Positions 7,785 through 16,509 of a stretch of 64,000 bases of DNA are shown here, piece by piece (the stretch's first letter is position 1; every line of letters begins with the position of its first letter). The stretch comes from Alteraurantiacibacter hainanensis. GTDB taxonomy: Bacteria > Pseudomonadota > Alphaproteobacteria > Sphingomonadales > Sphingomonadaceae. Below the pieces are notes generated by a model. That model ran no database searches and was not told the origin of the DNA. It saw nothing but the letters and a program-made list of their open reading frames with translations. Location of the stretch: contig NZ_JAZAPB010000002.1 in NCBI RefSeq assembly GCF_036321025.1, positions 992,001 through 1,056,000 on the forward strand. Direction: 5' to 3'. Made by a program: the position numbers and the translations under genes.

Positions 7785-8750
7785 TCAGCCATCGGTCGGC
7801 ACGACGTTCCGGCTCTGGATCAGCCACTCGTCGCCAACCCGAACGACGTCGTCAACACCCCGGCCGCCCGCTGCGATGCGCGGGGGATTGGCAAGGTCGT
7901 TGCCCGCAAACATGGTCTGCCAGTAATAGTGCACGCGCGCATGATCGGGCGACACGAACTCGATCGTCTGATTGGCCATCACGTGATACATGTTACCGGT
8001 CAGGTCGCCGCTCGCACGGCGTTCTGCCTGGCCCTCGGCCATTCCGGAGATCATGTCCCGCAGGGCATCGCGTCCCTGCACGTTGTTGAACGATCCGTCT
8101 TCGGTGAAGACTGCCGCGTAGGCATTGGCATCGAGTGTGTCCGCAGCGCGCACGTAGCGCCACATCAGATCCTCGATAGCCACCCGATCGGCCGCTTCGT
8201 CCGCCGGCGCGGCGGCTTGCCGCGGGGCGGTGGGCAGGGTAGCCGGATCCCAGTGAACATCGGCCTTGCCGTCGACGAAGCGCCAGGCATCGAACCAGGT
8301 CGTCGTGTAGGTTTCGTCGGGATTGTCGGCATAGGGCACTTCGCGCTGGATCAGCACGACGACCATGTCATCCTCGGCGACAACCTCGACGATCGGGCTG
8401 GTCAGTTCGCCGCAGTTGTCGACACGCTCCACCTGCGCCACTTCGGTGAAGTAGTAGATCACACCGTCGAGGCCGGATGCCGCCATCGGGTTGTGCTGGA
8501 TATAGCGGTCGGTCAGCCATTCGCCCGCCCTGTCCCACTGATTGCATTGCAGCAGTTCGCGCATGATGTGCAGCGCCGCCTGCGCGTTGCGGTGTTCCTC
8601 CGGATCGTCGGCGACGAACAGGCTCTCGGGATCGGGATGCGGCGTGACCGGATCGTTCATCGCCCGCATCTGCGCAGCGGCCGGCGTGGCCAGCGAAACG
8701 GCGCCGAGCATGACCGGCGCGGCGGCAAGAAGCATTTTTGCGTATTTCAT
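7785..8750 (-). CDS. Exported protein with two SnoaL/NTF2-like domains
   Basis: 321 aa. A signal peptide (cleavage near TPAAAQ) is followed by two NTF2-fold domains. The first (about 50-175) resembles SnoaL-type polyketide-cyclase/aldol-condensing proteins (YIQHNPMAASGLDGV, then VVVLIQREV). The second (about 190-315) is a SnoaL_4-like domain (IEDLMWRYVRAADTLDANAYAAVFTEDGSF). A Pro/Ala linker joins them. It lies 64 bp downstream of a LysR gene on the same strand and may share its transcript. The reaction is unknown; NTF2-fold enzymes include cofactor-free isomerases, dehydratases and lyases. Confidence 0.7.
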   Translation of the reverse strand: MKYAKMLLAAAPVMLGAVSLATPAAAQMRAMNDPVTPHPDPESLFVADDPEEHRNAQAALHIMRELLQCNQWDRAGEWLTDRYIQHNPMAASGLDGVIYYFTEVAQVERVDNCGELTSPIVEVVAEDDMVVVLIQREVPYADNPDETYTTTWFDAWRFVDGKADVHWDPATLPTAPRQAAAPADEAADRVAIEDLMWRYVRAADTLDANAYAAVFTEDGSFNNVQGRDALRDMISGMAEGQAERRASGDLTGNMYHVMANQTIEFVSPDHARVHYYWQTMFAGNDLANPPRIAAGGRGVDDVVRVGDEWLIQSRNVVPTDG

Positions 8751-8814
8751 CAGGCAGTCCCCTCTTATTGACTTTGCCCGAGGATGCCCGATTTCGCTGT
8801 GCGATGCTAGAGGG

Positions 8815-9693
8815 TCAGAGCCCTGCTTTCACCAGCCAGTCGTGGAAGATCCGCACCGGGCGTGCCTCCAGGTCCGCCGGGCGGCAGATGAACCAGTAGG
8901 AATAGGGGCTTTCGACTTTCACGTCGTAGATCCGGGCGAGGCGCGGATCGTTGTTCCGCGCCAGATGATCGTCGTGCATCATGGCGATGCCGATGCCCTG
9001 CGCCGCCGCCTCCAGGATCAGCTGCCCCGAATCGTAATGGTCCACCGCGGCAGGTTGCAGGCGTTCCAGGCCCAGCGCGGCCTTCCAGGCATCGAAACTC
9101 GCCGGCATGTCGGTGTGCAGCAGGAACGTCTGCCTCTCCAGCCGTTCCATGTCGGGATCGGGGCCCAGTTCGGTGGCTAGGTCCTTGCTGGCTATGGCGT
9201 GCACCGTGTTCTGGTCCAGCTGCACCGAATACAGCGACGGGGCCGGCCTCGTCATCAGGCCGATCGCCGCATCCAGCGTGTCGCCCACGCGGTCTATCAG
9301 GTGCGGGCCGGTGTCGATATCGAGATGCAGGCGAGGGTGGGCGGCGCGCAGTTCGTTCAGCCGCGGGAACAGGCGCTGCGTGCCGAAAAGCGGCATCACG
9401 CCCAGCCGCAGGCGCAGCAGTTGCACGTTCTCGCTCTGCGCCTCGACCGCGGCAGCGAGCGATTCCAGGTGCGGCGCCACGGCATCGTAGAAATTGCGCC
9501 CCTCGTCGGTCAGCTTCATCGTCTGGCCCGAGCGCGAGAACAGCTTGCGCCCGGTAAAGCTTTCCAGGTTGCTGATCCGGCGGGACAGCGCCGACGGGCT
9601 CAGGCCAAGTTCGTTCGCGGCAGAGCGCGCGGAACCGAGCCGCACCACGCGGATGAACGCTTCGAGAGCGCGCAGGGGCGGAAGGCGGCGCAT
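8815..9693 (-). CDS. LysR-family transcriptional regulator (GcvA-like)
   Basis: 292 aa. N-terminal winged helix-turn-helix at about 5-65 (LRALEAFIRVVRLGSARSAA, ELGLSPSALSRRISNLE), then a LysR substrate-binding domain. The form resembles the GcvA/AmpR subgroup. The product of the gene immediately downstream is a two-domain SnoaL protein, which could be its target. The ligand is unknown. Confidence 0.88.
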   Translation of the reverse strand: MRRLPPLRALEAFIRVVRLGSARSAANELGLSPSALSRRISNLESFTGRKLFSRSGQTMKLTDEGRNFYDAVAPHLESLAAAVEAQSENVQLLRLRLGVMPLFGTQRLFPRLNELRAAHPRLHLDIDTGPHLIDRVGDTLDAAIGLMTRPAPSLYSVQLDQNTVHAIASKDLATELGPDPDMERLERQTFLLHTDMPASFDAWKAALGLERLQPAAVDHYDSGQLILEAAAQGIGIAMMHDDHLARNNDPRLARIYDVKVESPYSYWFICRPADLEARPVRIFHDWLVKAGL

Positions 9694-9799
9694 GGTCCCA
9701 ATGTCTGTTCTAAAACAGCCTCTGTCGAGGCCAAATTGACAACGTCTGACAAGTTTTTGCCGCGCTGCACAAGAAATGCCGCAACGCGAAGGGCTTGGC

Positions 9800-10738
9800 C
9801 TACCCGGCGGCTGCTTCTTCCGCGAGGACGGGGCTGTGGAGGCGCAGGCGCGTGACGTGCGTCTCGTCGCCCGCGGTCACTTCGATGCGCCAGCCGCTGG
9901 GGTGCAGCAGCACGGTGCCGGGCTGCGGTACTTCCTGGGCAAGGACGAAGGCCAGGCCGCCCAGCGTGTCGACCGATTCCTCGACCTCTGCAAGTTGGGG
10001 GTCGCCCACGACTTTCGCCACGTCGTCCAGTTCCACACTGGCATCGGCGTCCCACACGCCGTCGTCGATGGCGACGACCTGTTCGATCGGCGCTTCGTCG
10101 TGCTCGTCCTCGATCTCGCCGACGATTTCCTCGACGAGGTCCTCGATGGTGATGATGCCGTCGGTGCCGGAAAACTCGTCCACCACGATAGCCAGATGGA
10201 CGCGGCGCTGGCGCATGTCGGCCAGCACGTCCAGCGCGCCGCGCGCCTGCGGCACGTAGAGCGGCTGGCGCATCAGCACGGTCCAGTCCGGCGGGGGCTC
10301 CTTGCCGCCCGCGAGATAGGCAAACACGTCCTTCAGGTGCATCATGCCGATGACATCGTCGAGCTGATCGCGGAACACCGGCATGCGGCTGATGCCGTGC
10401 TCTGCGAACAGGCCGACCATCTCTTCCCACGGAGCGCTGGCTTCCACCGCGATGATTTCCTTGCGCGGGATCGCCACGTCGTCGGCATCGTGCTCGCTGA
10501 AATGCAGCAGGTTTCGCAGCATGGTGAGCTCGACGGAGGAAAGATCCCCCTTCGACAGCTCCTCGCGGCCGCTGGCCGTGCCATCCTCGTGCTCGTCGAT
10601 GGCTTCTTCCAGCTGCGCGCGCAGGCTGGTGTCGCCCTGGTCCTCGAACAGGCCGCGGATCGCATTCCACAATCCGCCGCCGCTACTACTCTCCGATTCC
10701 CCTGATTGGGAATCTTCCGGTTTTTCGGTTTCGGGCAT
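9800..10738 (-). CDS. corC: CorC/HlyC-family protein with CBS pair
   Basis: 312 aa. Soluble CorC-type protein: acidic N-terminal tail, a CBS pair (about 75-205: RMPVFRDQLDDVIGMMHLKD, then HLAIVVDEFSGTDGIITIEDLVEEIVGEI), and a C-terminal CorC_HlyC/transporter-associated domain. It lacks the DUF21 membrane domain, so any role in Mg2+/Co2+ efflux or membrane protection must be indirect. It sits 20 bp downstream of ybeY on the same strand, the usual phoH-ybeY-corC order. The lnt gene that often follows is absent here. Confidence 0.88.
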   Translation of the reverse strand: MPETEKPEDSQSGESESSSGGGLWNAIRGLFEDQGDTSLRAQLEEAIDEHEDGTASGREELSKGDLSSVELTMLRNLLHFSEHDADDVAIPRKEIIAVEASAPWEEMVGLFAEHGISRMPVFRDQLDDVIGMMHLKDVFAYLAGGKEPPPDWTVLMRQPLYVPQARGALDVLADMRQRRVHLAIVVDEFSGTDGIITIEDLVEEIVGEIEDEHDEAPIEQVVAIDDGVWDADASVELDDVAKVVGDPQLAEVEESVDTLGGLAFVLAQEVPQPGTVLLHPSGWRIEVTAGDETHVTRLRLHSPVLAEEAAAG

Positions 10739-10758
10739 CGCCCTGTTGCTTTCTCCGT

Positions 10759-11250
10759 TCAGGAAGTGGACGCGTTATATGGGTCGTCGATACCCAAGAG
10801 TGCAAGCGCCTTCACCTCCAGAGCCTCCATTTTATCGGCATCTTCGTCCGAAACCTCGTGATCGTGGCCAGCCAGATGAAGCAGGCCGTGCAGGATCAGG
10901 TGGGCCGCGTGGTCCTCCAGAGCGGCCCCCTTTGCCTCCGCTTCCCTTGCGCAGGTTTCGTAGGCGAGGGCAATGTCGCCCAGCATCTCGGGCGGTCCTT
11001 CGTCGGGGTCGAGATGCACGAGATCGGTCCGCTCCAGCATGGGAAAGCTGAGGACATTCGTGGGCTTGTCGCGTTGGCGCCATTCACGGTTGAGTTCGTG
11101 AATCCGCGCGTCGCTGGTGAACAGCAGGCTGGTGACGAGGCGCGGATTCGCCAGTTCGGGCGCGACCTTGCCGCCCGCCTCCGCAACGCGCTCTGCCAGG
11201 GCCTCCCATTCACCTTCCGGCCAGTCTTCGATGTCGATTTCAAGAAGCAT
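10759..11250 (-). CDS. ybeY: Endoribonuclease YbeY
   Basis: 163 aa from ATG 11250 (a TTG one codon earlier is also possible). Zinc-dependent single-strand RNase involved in 16S rRNA 3'-end maturation and ribosome quality control. The metal site HLILHGLLHLAGHDHE (H3xH5xH) is intact, and the RDKPTNVLSFPM core is present. The gene begins seven bases past the stop of the 129-aa membrane protein gene, within the phoH-ybeY-corC cluster. Confidence 0.93.
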   Translation of the reverse strand: MLLEIDIEDWPEGEWEALAERVAEAGGKVAPELANPRLVTSLLFTSDARIHELNREWRQRDKPTNVLSFPMLERTDLVHLDPDEGPPEMLGDIALAYETCAREAEAKGAALEDHAAHLILHGLLHLAGHDHEVSDEDADKMEALEVKALALLGIDDPYNASTS

Positions 11251-11256
11251 CAATTA

Positions 11257-11646
11257 TCAGTTTCCACTCAAAGAAATGCCTGCACAGGAAGGGTCCGGCC
11301 CCGCATTTATGAGCGGTCCTCTGAAGGTCGTCTGTCGAATCCGATCAAAGCAGACAGTTGTGTCGCCGTCGGGCCAATAAACCAGCAAGAGGGTGTAGCC
11401 CCACCACAGCAGAACCACCGATCCCAGGGAAATCCGCCAGACCTTGCTCACGTTCGAGTCGCAGGTGCGCCGCGCATAAAGCGCTGCGAGGCTAGTAAGG
11501 CTTATCGAAAGAACGACAAACCATTGCTCTTCGTCGAGCAAAACGAAGGCCAGAACAAGCTGCGTCACGCAATAGAGCGCGGCATTTATGCCAAACCAGT
11601 AGAATGGCCAGCGACGCCCCTGTTCACGATAGTGTCGCCAGGCCAA
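11257..11646 (-). CDS. Small hypothetical membrane protein inserted in the phoH-ybeY pair
   Basis: 129 aa. Predicted three transmembrane helices (about 14-36, 41-58 and 68-90: FYWFGINAALYCVTQLVLAF, WFVVLSISLTSLAAL, SLGSVVLLWWGYTLLLVYW), followed by a ~35-residue tail with two cysteines. No family recognised. Base composition is visibly less GC-rich than that of its neighbours, suggesting later acquisition. It separates phoH and ybeY, which are normally adjacent in alphaproteobacteria. Confidence 0.6.
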   Translation of the reverse strand: MAWRHYREQGRRWPFYWFGINAALYCVTQLVLAFVLLDEEQWFVVLSISLTSLAALYARRTCDSNVSKVWRISLGSVVLLWWGYTLLLVYWPDGDTTVCFDRIRQTTFRGPLINAGPDPSCAGISLSGN

Positions 11647-11695
11647 ATGCGCTCCCCTAAAAGCCGCGACGATCCTCCAATCTCACCGATGGAGA

Positions 11696-12754
11696 TCAAT
11701 CGGCGTGGCCGCGTCCTTCGGCCGGGCCTTCGTATGCCTCCACGATGCGGCCAACAATGGGGTGGCGCACCACGTCGGCGGAGGTAAAGCGCGTGACGCC
11801 GATGCCTTCCAGCCCTTCGACGCGGTTAACGGCGTCGATCAGGCCGCTCATCTGGTCGCCGCCGGGAATATCCACCTGGCGCGGGTCGCCGCACACCACC
11901 ATCCGGCTGTTTTGGCCGAAGCGGGTGAGAAACATCTTCATCTGCTCGCGCGTGGTGTTCTGCGCCTCGTCCAGGATGACGAAGGCATCGGACAGCGTGC
12001 GTCCGCGCATGAAAGCGATAGGCGCGATCTCGATCTCGCCGCTGGCGATGCGGCGATCCACCTGTTCGGGCGGCATCGTGTCGTAAAGCGCGTCGTAAAG
12101 CGGGCGCAGGTAGGGATCGACCTTTTCCTTCATGTCGCCGGGCAGGAAGCCCAGCCGCTCGCCCGCTTCCACGGCGGGGCGCGAGAGGATCAGGCGCTGA
12201 ACGCTGCCCGTAATGAGTTGGCTGACGGCCTGCGCCACGGCAAGGTAGGTCTTGCCGGTACCCGCGGGCCCCAGTGCGAAGATCAGGTCGCGGCTGGCCA
12301 GCTGACGCATGTAGTCGCCCTGCGTGGCGCTGCGCGGGCTGATCGTCTTCTTGCGGGTGCGGATCATGATCGGCGGCATCTTGGCGTCGCCGGTGATGAT
12401 CCCTTCCAGGGTCGGCTCGTCCGACATGGAGATCAGTGCGTCGATCGCGCCTGCATCCATCTCCTGACCGGTCAGCAGCTTTTCGTGGAGCTTCACCAGC
12501 ACGTCGCGGGCACGGGCCACGTCGTCCTCTCGCCCCTCGATGGAAATGGTGTCGCCGCGTGCCGCGATGAAAACGCCAAGCCTGTTCTCTACCTGCACAA
12601 GGTTCGCGTCGAACTCGCCGAACAGGGCGCCCAAAACGGCCTGGTCATCGAATGAAACCTCTACCCGGGCGCGCCGTGAAGCATCGCGTCGCTCTTCGGG
12701 GTGGGCGATCGTGGCGGCATGGTTGCCGGCATCACGGTGCGGTTTGCGGGCCAT
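11696..12754 (-). CDS. phoH: PhoH-family ATPase
   Basis: 352 aa. P-loop ATPase; the Walker A GPAGTGKTYLA and Walker B-like FVILDEAQNTT are both present, with a KH-like N-terminal region (about 40-110). The role is linked to RNA metabolism and is conserved next to ybeY, although the reaction in vivo is not established. First gene of the phoH-(129 aa)-ybeY-corC run; downstream of miaB in the ancestral order, but separated here by a gene on the opposite strand. Confidence 0.93.
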   Translation of the reverse strand: MARKPHRDAGNHAATIAHPEERRDASRRARVEVSFDDQAVLGALFGEFDANLVQVENRLGVFIAARGDTISIEGREDDVARARDVLVKLHEKLLTGQEMDAGAIDALISMSDEPTLEGIITGDAKMPPIMIRTRKKTISPRSATQGDYMRQLASRDLIFALGPAGTGKTYLAVAQAVSQLITGSVQRLILSRPAVEAGERLGFLPGDMKEKVDPYLRPLYDALYDTMPPEQVDRRIASGEIEIAPIAFMRGRTLSDAFVILDEAQNTTREQMKMFLTRFGQNSRMVVCGDPRQVDIPGGDQMSGLIDAVNRVEGLEGIGVTRFTSADVVRHPIVGRIVEAYEGPAEGRGHAD

Positions 12755-12896
12755 GTGGGTCTGGGCGATTCCTTCCGGTTCTTGCTGACTTCAAGATGAT
12801 GGCGCTTGTCGATGATGACAAGCTATTGATAGAAAGACGTCGGTGGAAAGTCTTCATTCTGTCACGGTCGATCCGGGTTTGAAGGAACTTTGTTGC

Positions 12897-13802
12897 ATGA
12901 AAATTGTCGGCAAATCCCGGCGCTTGGCGCTGCTTGCTTTTATGGCCTGTATCGCTGCGCCAACGGTGGCGCAGGACGATGTCGTGTCCGGAGGCGAGAT
13001 CGTCGTCGAAGGCGAAACGCAGGAAGAGCGGGACGTGCGGACCCTGGCCAGTCGCATGACCGCCGAAGTCGGCCTCGACACGCCGGCTACGCGCTATTTC
13101 GACGCGCTTTGCCTGGCGGTGAGCGGACTGAACCGGGCCGGCAACGAATATGTCGCCAATCGCATTCGCGCCAACGCCCAGGAGATCGGGCTTGCCGTTC
13201 AAGACGAAGGCTGCCGGGTGAACGCGCAGGTGCTGGTTCACTCGGATATTCCCGCGCTGTATCAGCGTATCAAGGAAGACCACCCGGAGATGATGACGCA
13301 GGACGAGCGGGTGAAAGTGGAAGCGGCGGTGGCGCGCGGAGACGATATCGTCGTCTGGCACAATCAGGAAGATCGCAACACCGGCGGCCGCAGGATCGGC
13401 TATTCCCAGACGGTGCCCGGAATGGTCGGTTCTACGACGGGTCTCAACGTGGTCGCCCGCATCAACGACATTAAATGGCCCAGCCGCGCGGAGCTTTCCT
13501 CCAGCCGCGGCGTGGTAAGCGCTGCCGTGCTGTTCGATTCCGACATCGTGGAAGGGATGGAGATCGATCGCCTGTCCGATTATGCCACGCTGCGGCTGCT
13601 GGCACCGAACCTGTTGCCTCACGAAGCAGCACGGCCCGATGCTCCGGAGAGCATCGCCTCGCTGTTTCCGGAGGAAGGCGGTGCCGAAGGGCTCACGCGG
13701 TTTGACCGCGCCTATCTCACCGCGCTCTACGAGCTGCGTCCGAATGCGCCATCGACGCGGCTGGCGGCTGCCGTGGCCCGCGAATACTTCGGCGAGAACT
13801 AG
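12897..13802 (+). CDS. Exported hypothetical protein
   Basis: 301 aa from ATG 12897, chosen because GAAGGAAC precedes it and a signal peptide starts there (cleavage near APTVAQ). The frame is open further upstream, without support. The mature protein has alternating helical and polar regions, two cysteines (FDALCLAVSGL, DEGCRVNAQ) that could form a disulfide, and no recognised domain. It sits alone on the plus strand between minus-strand miaB and phoH, and its stop overlaps that of miaB. Confidence 0.65.
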   Translation: MKIVGKSRRLALLAFMACIAAPTVAQDDVVSGGEIVVEGETQEERDVRTLASRMTAEVGLDTPATRYFDALCLAVSGLNRAGNEYVANRIRANAQEIGLAVQDEGCRVNAQVLVHSDIPALYQRIKEDHPEMMTQDERVKVEAAVARGDDIVVWHNQEDRNTGGRRIGYSQTVPGMVGSTTGLNVVARINDIKWPSRAELSSSRGVVSAAVLFDSDIVEGMEIDRLSDYATLRLLAPNLLPHEAARPDAPESIASLFPEEGGAEGLTRFDRAYLTALYELRPNAPSTRLAAAVAREYFGEN

Positions 13803-15145
13803 GCCGAGACGGTTTCGCGCAGGCGACCCGCCAGCGAATTTGGCCCCGCTTCGGCCAGTTCGGCGCGCACCATGTCGCCGATTACGACATCCGGGCTCTC
13901 GAAAAAGACGGATTGCAGCCACGGCGACTTGCCGAGCCACTGGCCCGGCAGCTTGCCCTTGCGCTCCACCAGCACGTCACAGGTCTTGCCGACGCTTGCC
14001 TGGTTGAAGGCCAGCTGGTCGCGGTTGAGGGCGGCCTGGAGGCGCTGCAAACGCTCGTCCATGACCTCTTTCGCGACCTGGCCATCCATCGCGGCGGCAG
14101 GCGTGCCGGGACGCGGCGAATACTTGAAGCTGAAAGCCTGGGCGTAGCCCACGGCATCCACCAGCTGCAGCGTTTCCTCGAATTCGGCATCCGTCTCGCC
14201 GGGGAAGCCGACGATGAAGTCGCCCGACAGGGCAATGTCGGGGCGCGCCTCGCGGAAACGGTCGAGCAGCTTGAGGTAGCTTTCCGCCGTGTGGCTGCGG
14301 TTCATGGCCTTCAGCACCCTGTCCGATCCGCTCTGCACCGGCAGGTGGAGGTAGGGCATCAGCTTGTCGACTTCGCCGTGCGCGGCGATCAGCCCCTCGG
14401 TCATGTCTGCCGGATGGCTGGTGGTGTAGCGGATGCGATGCAGGTTCGGCAGCTTCGCCAGTTCCCGCACGAGCCCGTCGAGGCCGACGGCATGGCCGCG
14501 ATCATCTTCGCCGCTCCACGCGTTGACGTTCTGGCCCAGCAGGGTGATCTCGCGCGCACCGGCGTCCACCAGCCGGGCGGCTTCGTCCACCAGGTCTGCA
14601 AAGGGGCGCGAGATTTCCGCGCCGCGGGTGTAAGGCACCACGCAATAGGTGCAGAACTTGTCGCAGCCTTCCTGCACCGTCAGGAACGCCGTGGGCGCGA
14701 CCCGGCGGCGCCTGGGCAGGGCCGCGAACTTCGCATCTTCCGGCATGTCGGTATCGGTGGAGCGCTCGCCCCTTACCGCACGGTCCAGCATGTCGGGCAG
14801 GCGATGATAGGCCTGAGGGCCGACCACCATGCCCACTGCCGGTGCGCGCTTCATGATCTCCTCGCCCTCGGCCTGGGCCACGCATCCCGCCACCGCGATC
14901 ATCGGCTCCTTGCCAGTTTCCGCACCGGATTTCACCAGTCGCCCGATGTCGGAATAGACCTTCTCGGTCGCCTTTTCGCGGATGTGGCAGGTGTTGAGCA
15001 CCACGAGGTCCGCCGCCTCGCCATCGGGCGCCGGCGTGATGCCCTTGGCCTCCAGCAACTCGGCCATGCGCTCGCCGTCGTAGACGTTCATCTGGCAGCC
15101 GAAGCTCTTGACCCTGTAGGTCCGGGGGGTGTCGGTCGGTTTCAT
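13799..15145 (-). CDS. miaB: tRNA-2-methylthio-N6-dimethylallyladenosine synthase MiaB
   Basis: 448 aa from ATG 15145. Radical SAM methylthiotransferase acting on i6A37 of tRNAs reading UNN codons. The N-terminal UPF0004 domain has FGCQMNVYD and conserved cysteines (VLNTCHIRE, VAGCVAQ). The radical-SAM cluster is EGCDKFCTYCVVPYTRG (CxxxCxxC), and a C-terminal TRAM domain follows (LPGQWLGKSPWLQSV). Length fits the family. It stands in the conserved fur-plsC-miaB order. Confidence 0.95.
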   Translation of the reverse strand: MKPTDTPRTYRVKSFGCQMNVYDGERMAELLEAKGITPAPDGEAADLVVLNTCHIREKATEKVYSDIGRLVKSGAETGKEPMIAVAGCVAQAEGEEIMKRAPAVGMVVGPQAYHRLPDMLDRAVRGERSTDTDMPEDAKFAALPRRRRVAPTAFLTVQEGCDKFCTYCVVPYTRGAEISRPFADLVDEAARLVDAGAREITLLGQNVNAWSGEDDRGHAVGLDGLVRELAKLPNLHRIRYTTSHPADMTEGLIAAHGEVDKLMPYLHLPVQSGSDRVLKAMNRSHTAESYLKLLDRFREARPDIALSGDFIVGFPGETDAEFEETLQLVDAVGYAQAFSFKYSPRPGTPAAAMDGQVAKEVMDERLQRLQAALNRDQLAFNQASVGKTCDVLVERKGKLPGQWLGKSPWLQSVFFESPDVVIGDMVRAELAEAGPNSLAGRLRETVSA

Positions 15146-15219
15146 GATGCGCGCGCTCTTACGGGAAAGGGCGGGCGGGTTCAATTGTCAGCGAGGTGGG
15201 GCTGGATGCGTGGCGGAGA

Positions 15220-15975
15220 CTATCCGATCGCCGCGCCGATCGCGTCGTGCGCGGCTGAAGTGATCGTCTTGCGGCTGGCGAGGTCGTCGCCCGCGACAGG
15301 CGGCAGGAAATGCACGTCGAGCCGGACCGGGCGGACCCGGCCAAGGATGCGCCGGAAGTTGTCGAGGCCAGGCTCCTCTCCCACCCAGCTGATTTCCGGA
15401 ACGTCTTGATAGACCAGCGCGACGGGCTGGACCACGACCCCCTCGGGAAGAGGCTCCAGCGCGCCCAGCAGGCTGGACTTGAACGCGATGATGCCGGTCC
15501 CGTCGCTAGTGGTGCCTTCGGGAAACAGGGTCAGCGTGCCGCCGTGGTTCAGCGCTTCCTTTATCGCTTCGGTCTGGTTGCCGATATCGGAGCGCTTGTG
15601 GCGGGCGACGAACACGGTCTCGTTCATGTCGCACAGCCACTTGAGAAAACCGAACTGCGCCAGGCCGTCGTGCGCGATGAAGGCGGAGTTGGCCGCGTGC
15701 GACAGGGCGGGAATGTCGAGCCAGCTGACATGGTTGGACAGCAGCAGGGCACCAGGCACCCGCTTTCCGTGCCGCCGGAGGGAAAGGCCTGCAATGGCTC
15801 CGATGCCGGACAGGAATACGCGCGGCCACATCCGGTCCAGGCCCAGCAGTCGCCACAGATAGTGCAGGGGGACGCAAACCAGCAGCAGCATCAGCATCAG
15901 CGCGAGGCGGAAACATATCAGCAGGTAGGCGGCCGGATGGATGCGCCTTTGTTCGGGAGCCGCCGCCTGCTCCAA
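15220..15975 (-). CDS. 1-acyl-sn-glycerol-3-phosphate acyltransferase (PlsC-like)
   Basis: 251 aa. An N-terminal transmembrane helix (about 18-42) is followed by the acyltransferase domain. Motif I is NHVSWLD (HX4D) and motif III FPEGTTSDG. It transfers acyl groups to lysophospholipid at the inner membrane. Located eight bases downstream of fur and upstream of miaB, a conserved alphaproteobacterial arrangement. Confidence 0.9.
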   Translation of the reverse strand: MEQAAAPEQRRIHPAAYLLICFRLALMLMLLLVCVPLHYLWRLLGLDRMWPRVFLSGIGAIAGLSLRRHGKRVPGALLLSNHVSWLDIPALSHAANSAFIAHDGLAQFGFLKWLCDMNETVFVARHKRSDIGNQTEAIKEALNHGGTLTLFPEGTTSDGTGIIAFKSSLLGALEPLPEGVVVQPVALVYQDVPEISWVGEEPGLDNFRRILGRVRPVRLDVHFLPPVAGDDLASRKTITSAAHDAIGAAIG

Positions 15976-15983
15976 TGCGAGCC

Positions 15984-16412
15984 TCAGCTCTTTTCTTCGC
16001 GGTCTATGCGAACGCCGTAGAGTTCCATCCGGTGATCGACCAGGCGATAACCCAGTTTCTCGGCAATCTGCTTCTGCAGGGCCTCGAGCTCGGGGTCGAC
16101 GAATTCAACGACCTTGCCGCTTTCCACGTCGATCAGGTGGTCGTGATGGGCCTCCGGCGCGGCTTCGTAGCGCGCACGGCCATCGCCGAAATCGTGGCGA
16201 TCGAGAATGCCCGCTTCCTCGAACAGGCGCACGGTGCGGTAGACCGTGGCGATGGAAATCTTGGGATCGACCGCGCTGGCGCGTTCGTGAACCTTTTCCA
16301 CGTCCGGGTGGTCGGTGCTTTCCGACAGGACCTTGGCGATCACGCGCCGCTGCTCGGTAATGCGCAGGCCACGCTCTGCACATAGGGCTTCGAGATCGAT
16401 CTGTTGGTGCAA
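15984..16412 (-). CDS. fur: Ferric uptake regulator Fur
   Basis: 142 aa from a TTG at 16412 (LHQQIDLEALCAERGLRITE). The frame runs open to 16475, but a start there would lie inside the mucR terminator stem, and family N-termini match the later start; hence TTG is preferred. The winged-helix domain (ITEQRRVIAKVL, ISIATVYRTVRLFEEAGIL) is followed by metal-site residues (HDFGDGRARYE, HHDHLIDVESGKVVEF). The canonical C-terminal CxxC is absent, as in many alphaproteobacterial Fur proteins. It regulates iron or manganese homeostasis. Confidence 0.85.
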   Translation of the reverse strand: MHQQIDLEALCAERGLRITEQRRVIAKVLSESTDHPDVEKVHERASAVDPKISIATVYRTVRLFEEAGILDRHDFGDGRARYEAAPEAHHDHLIDVESGKVVEFVDPELEALQKQIAEKLGYRLVDHRMELYGVRIDREEKS

Positions 16413-16434
16413 GGCAAGTCCCGCAAATGAATGA

Positions 16435-16468
16435 AAACGCCCCGTTGCCATAGTAGCACGGGGCGTTT
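16435..16468 (-). terminator. Rho-independent terminator of mucR
   Basis: Perfect 11-bp stem, arms 16435-16445 and 16458-16468, 12-base loop. On the minus strand it is followed by TTTTC. It separates mucR from fur and overlaps the artificial 5' extension of the fur frame. Confidence 0.8.
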
Positions 16469-16509
16469 CACTCAAGCATGGCCGTCAGACCGCTTGCGGG
16501 GAGGCTGGC

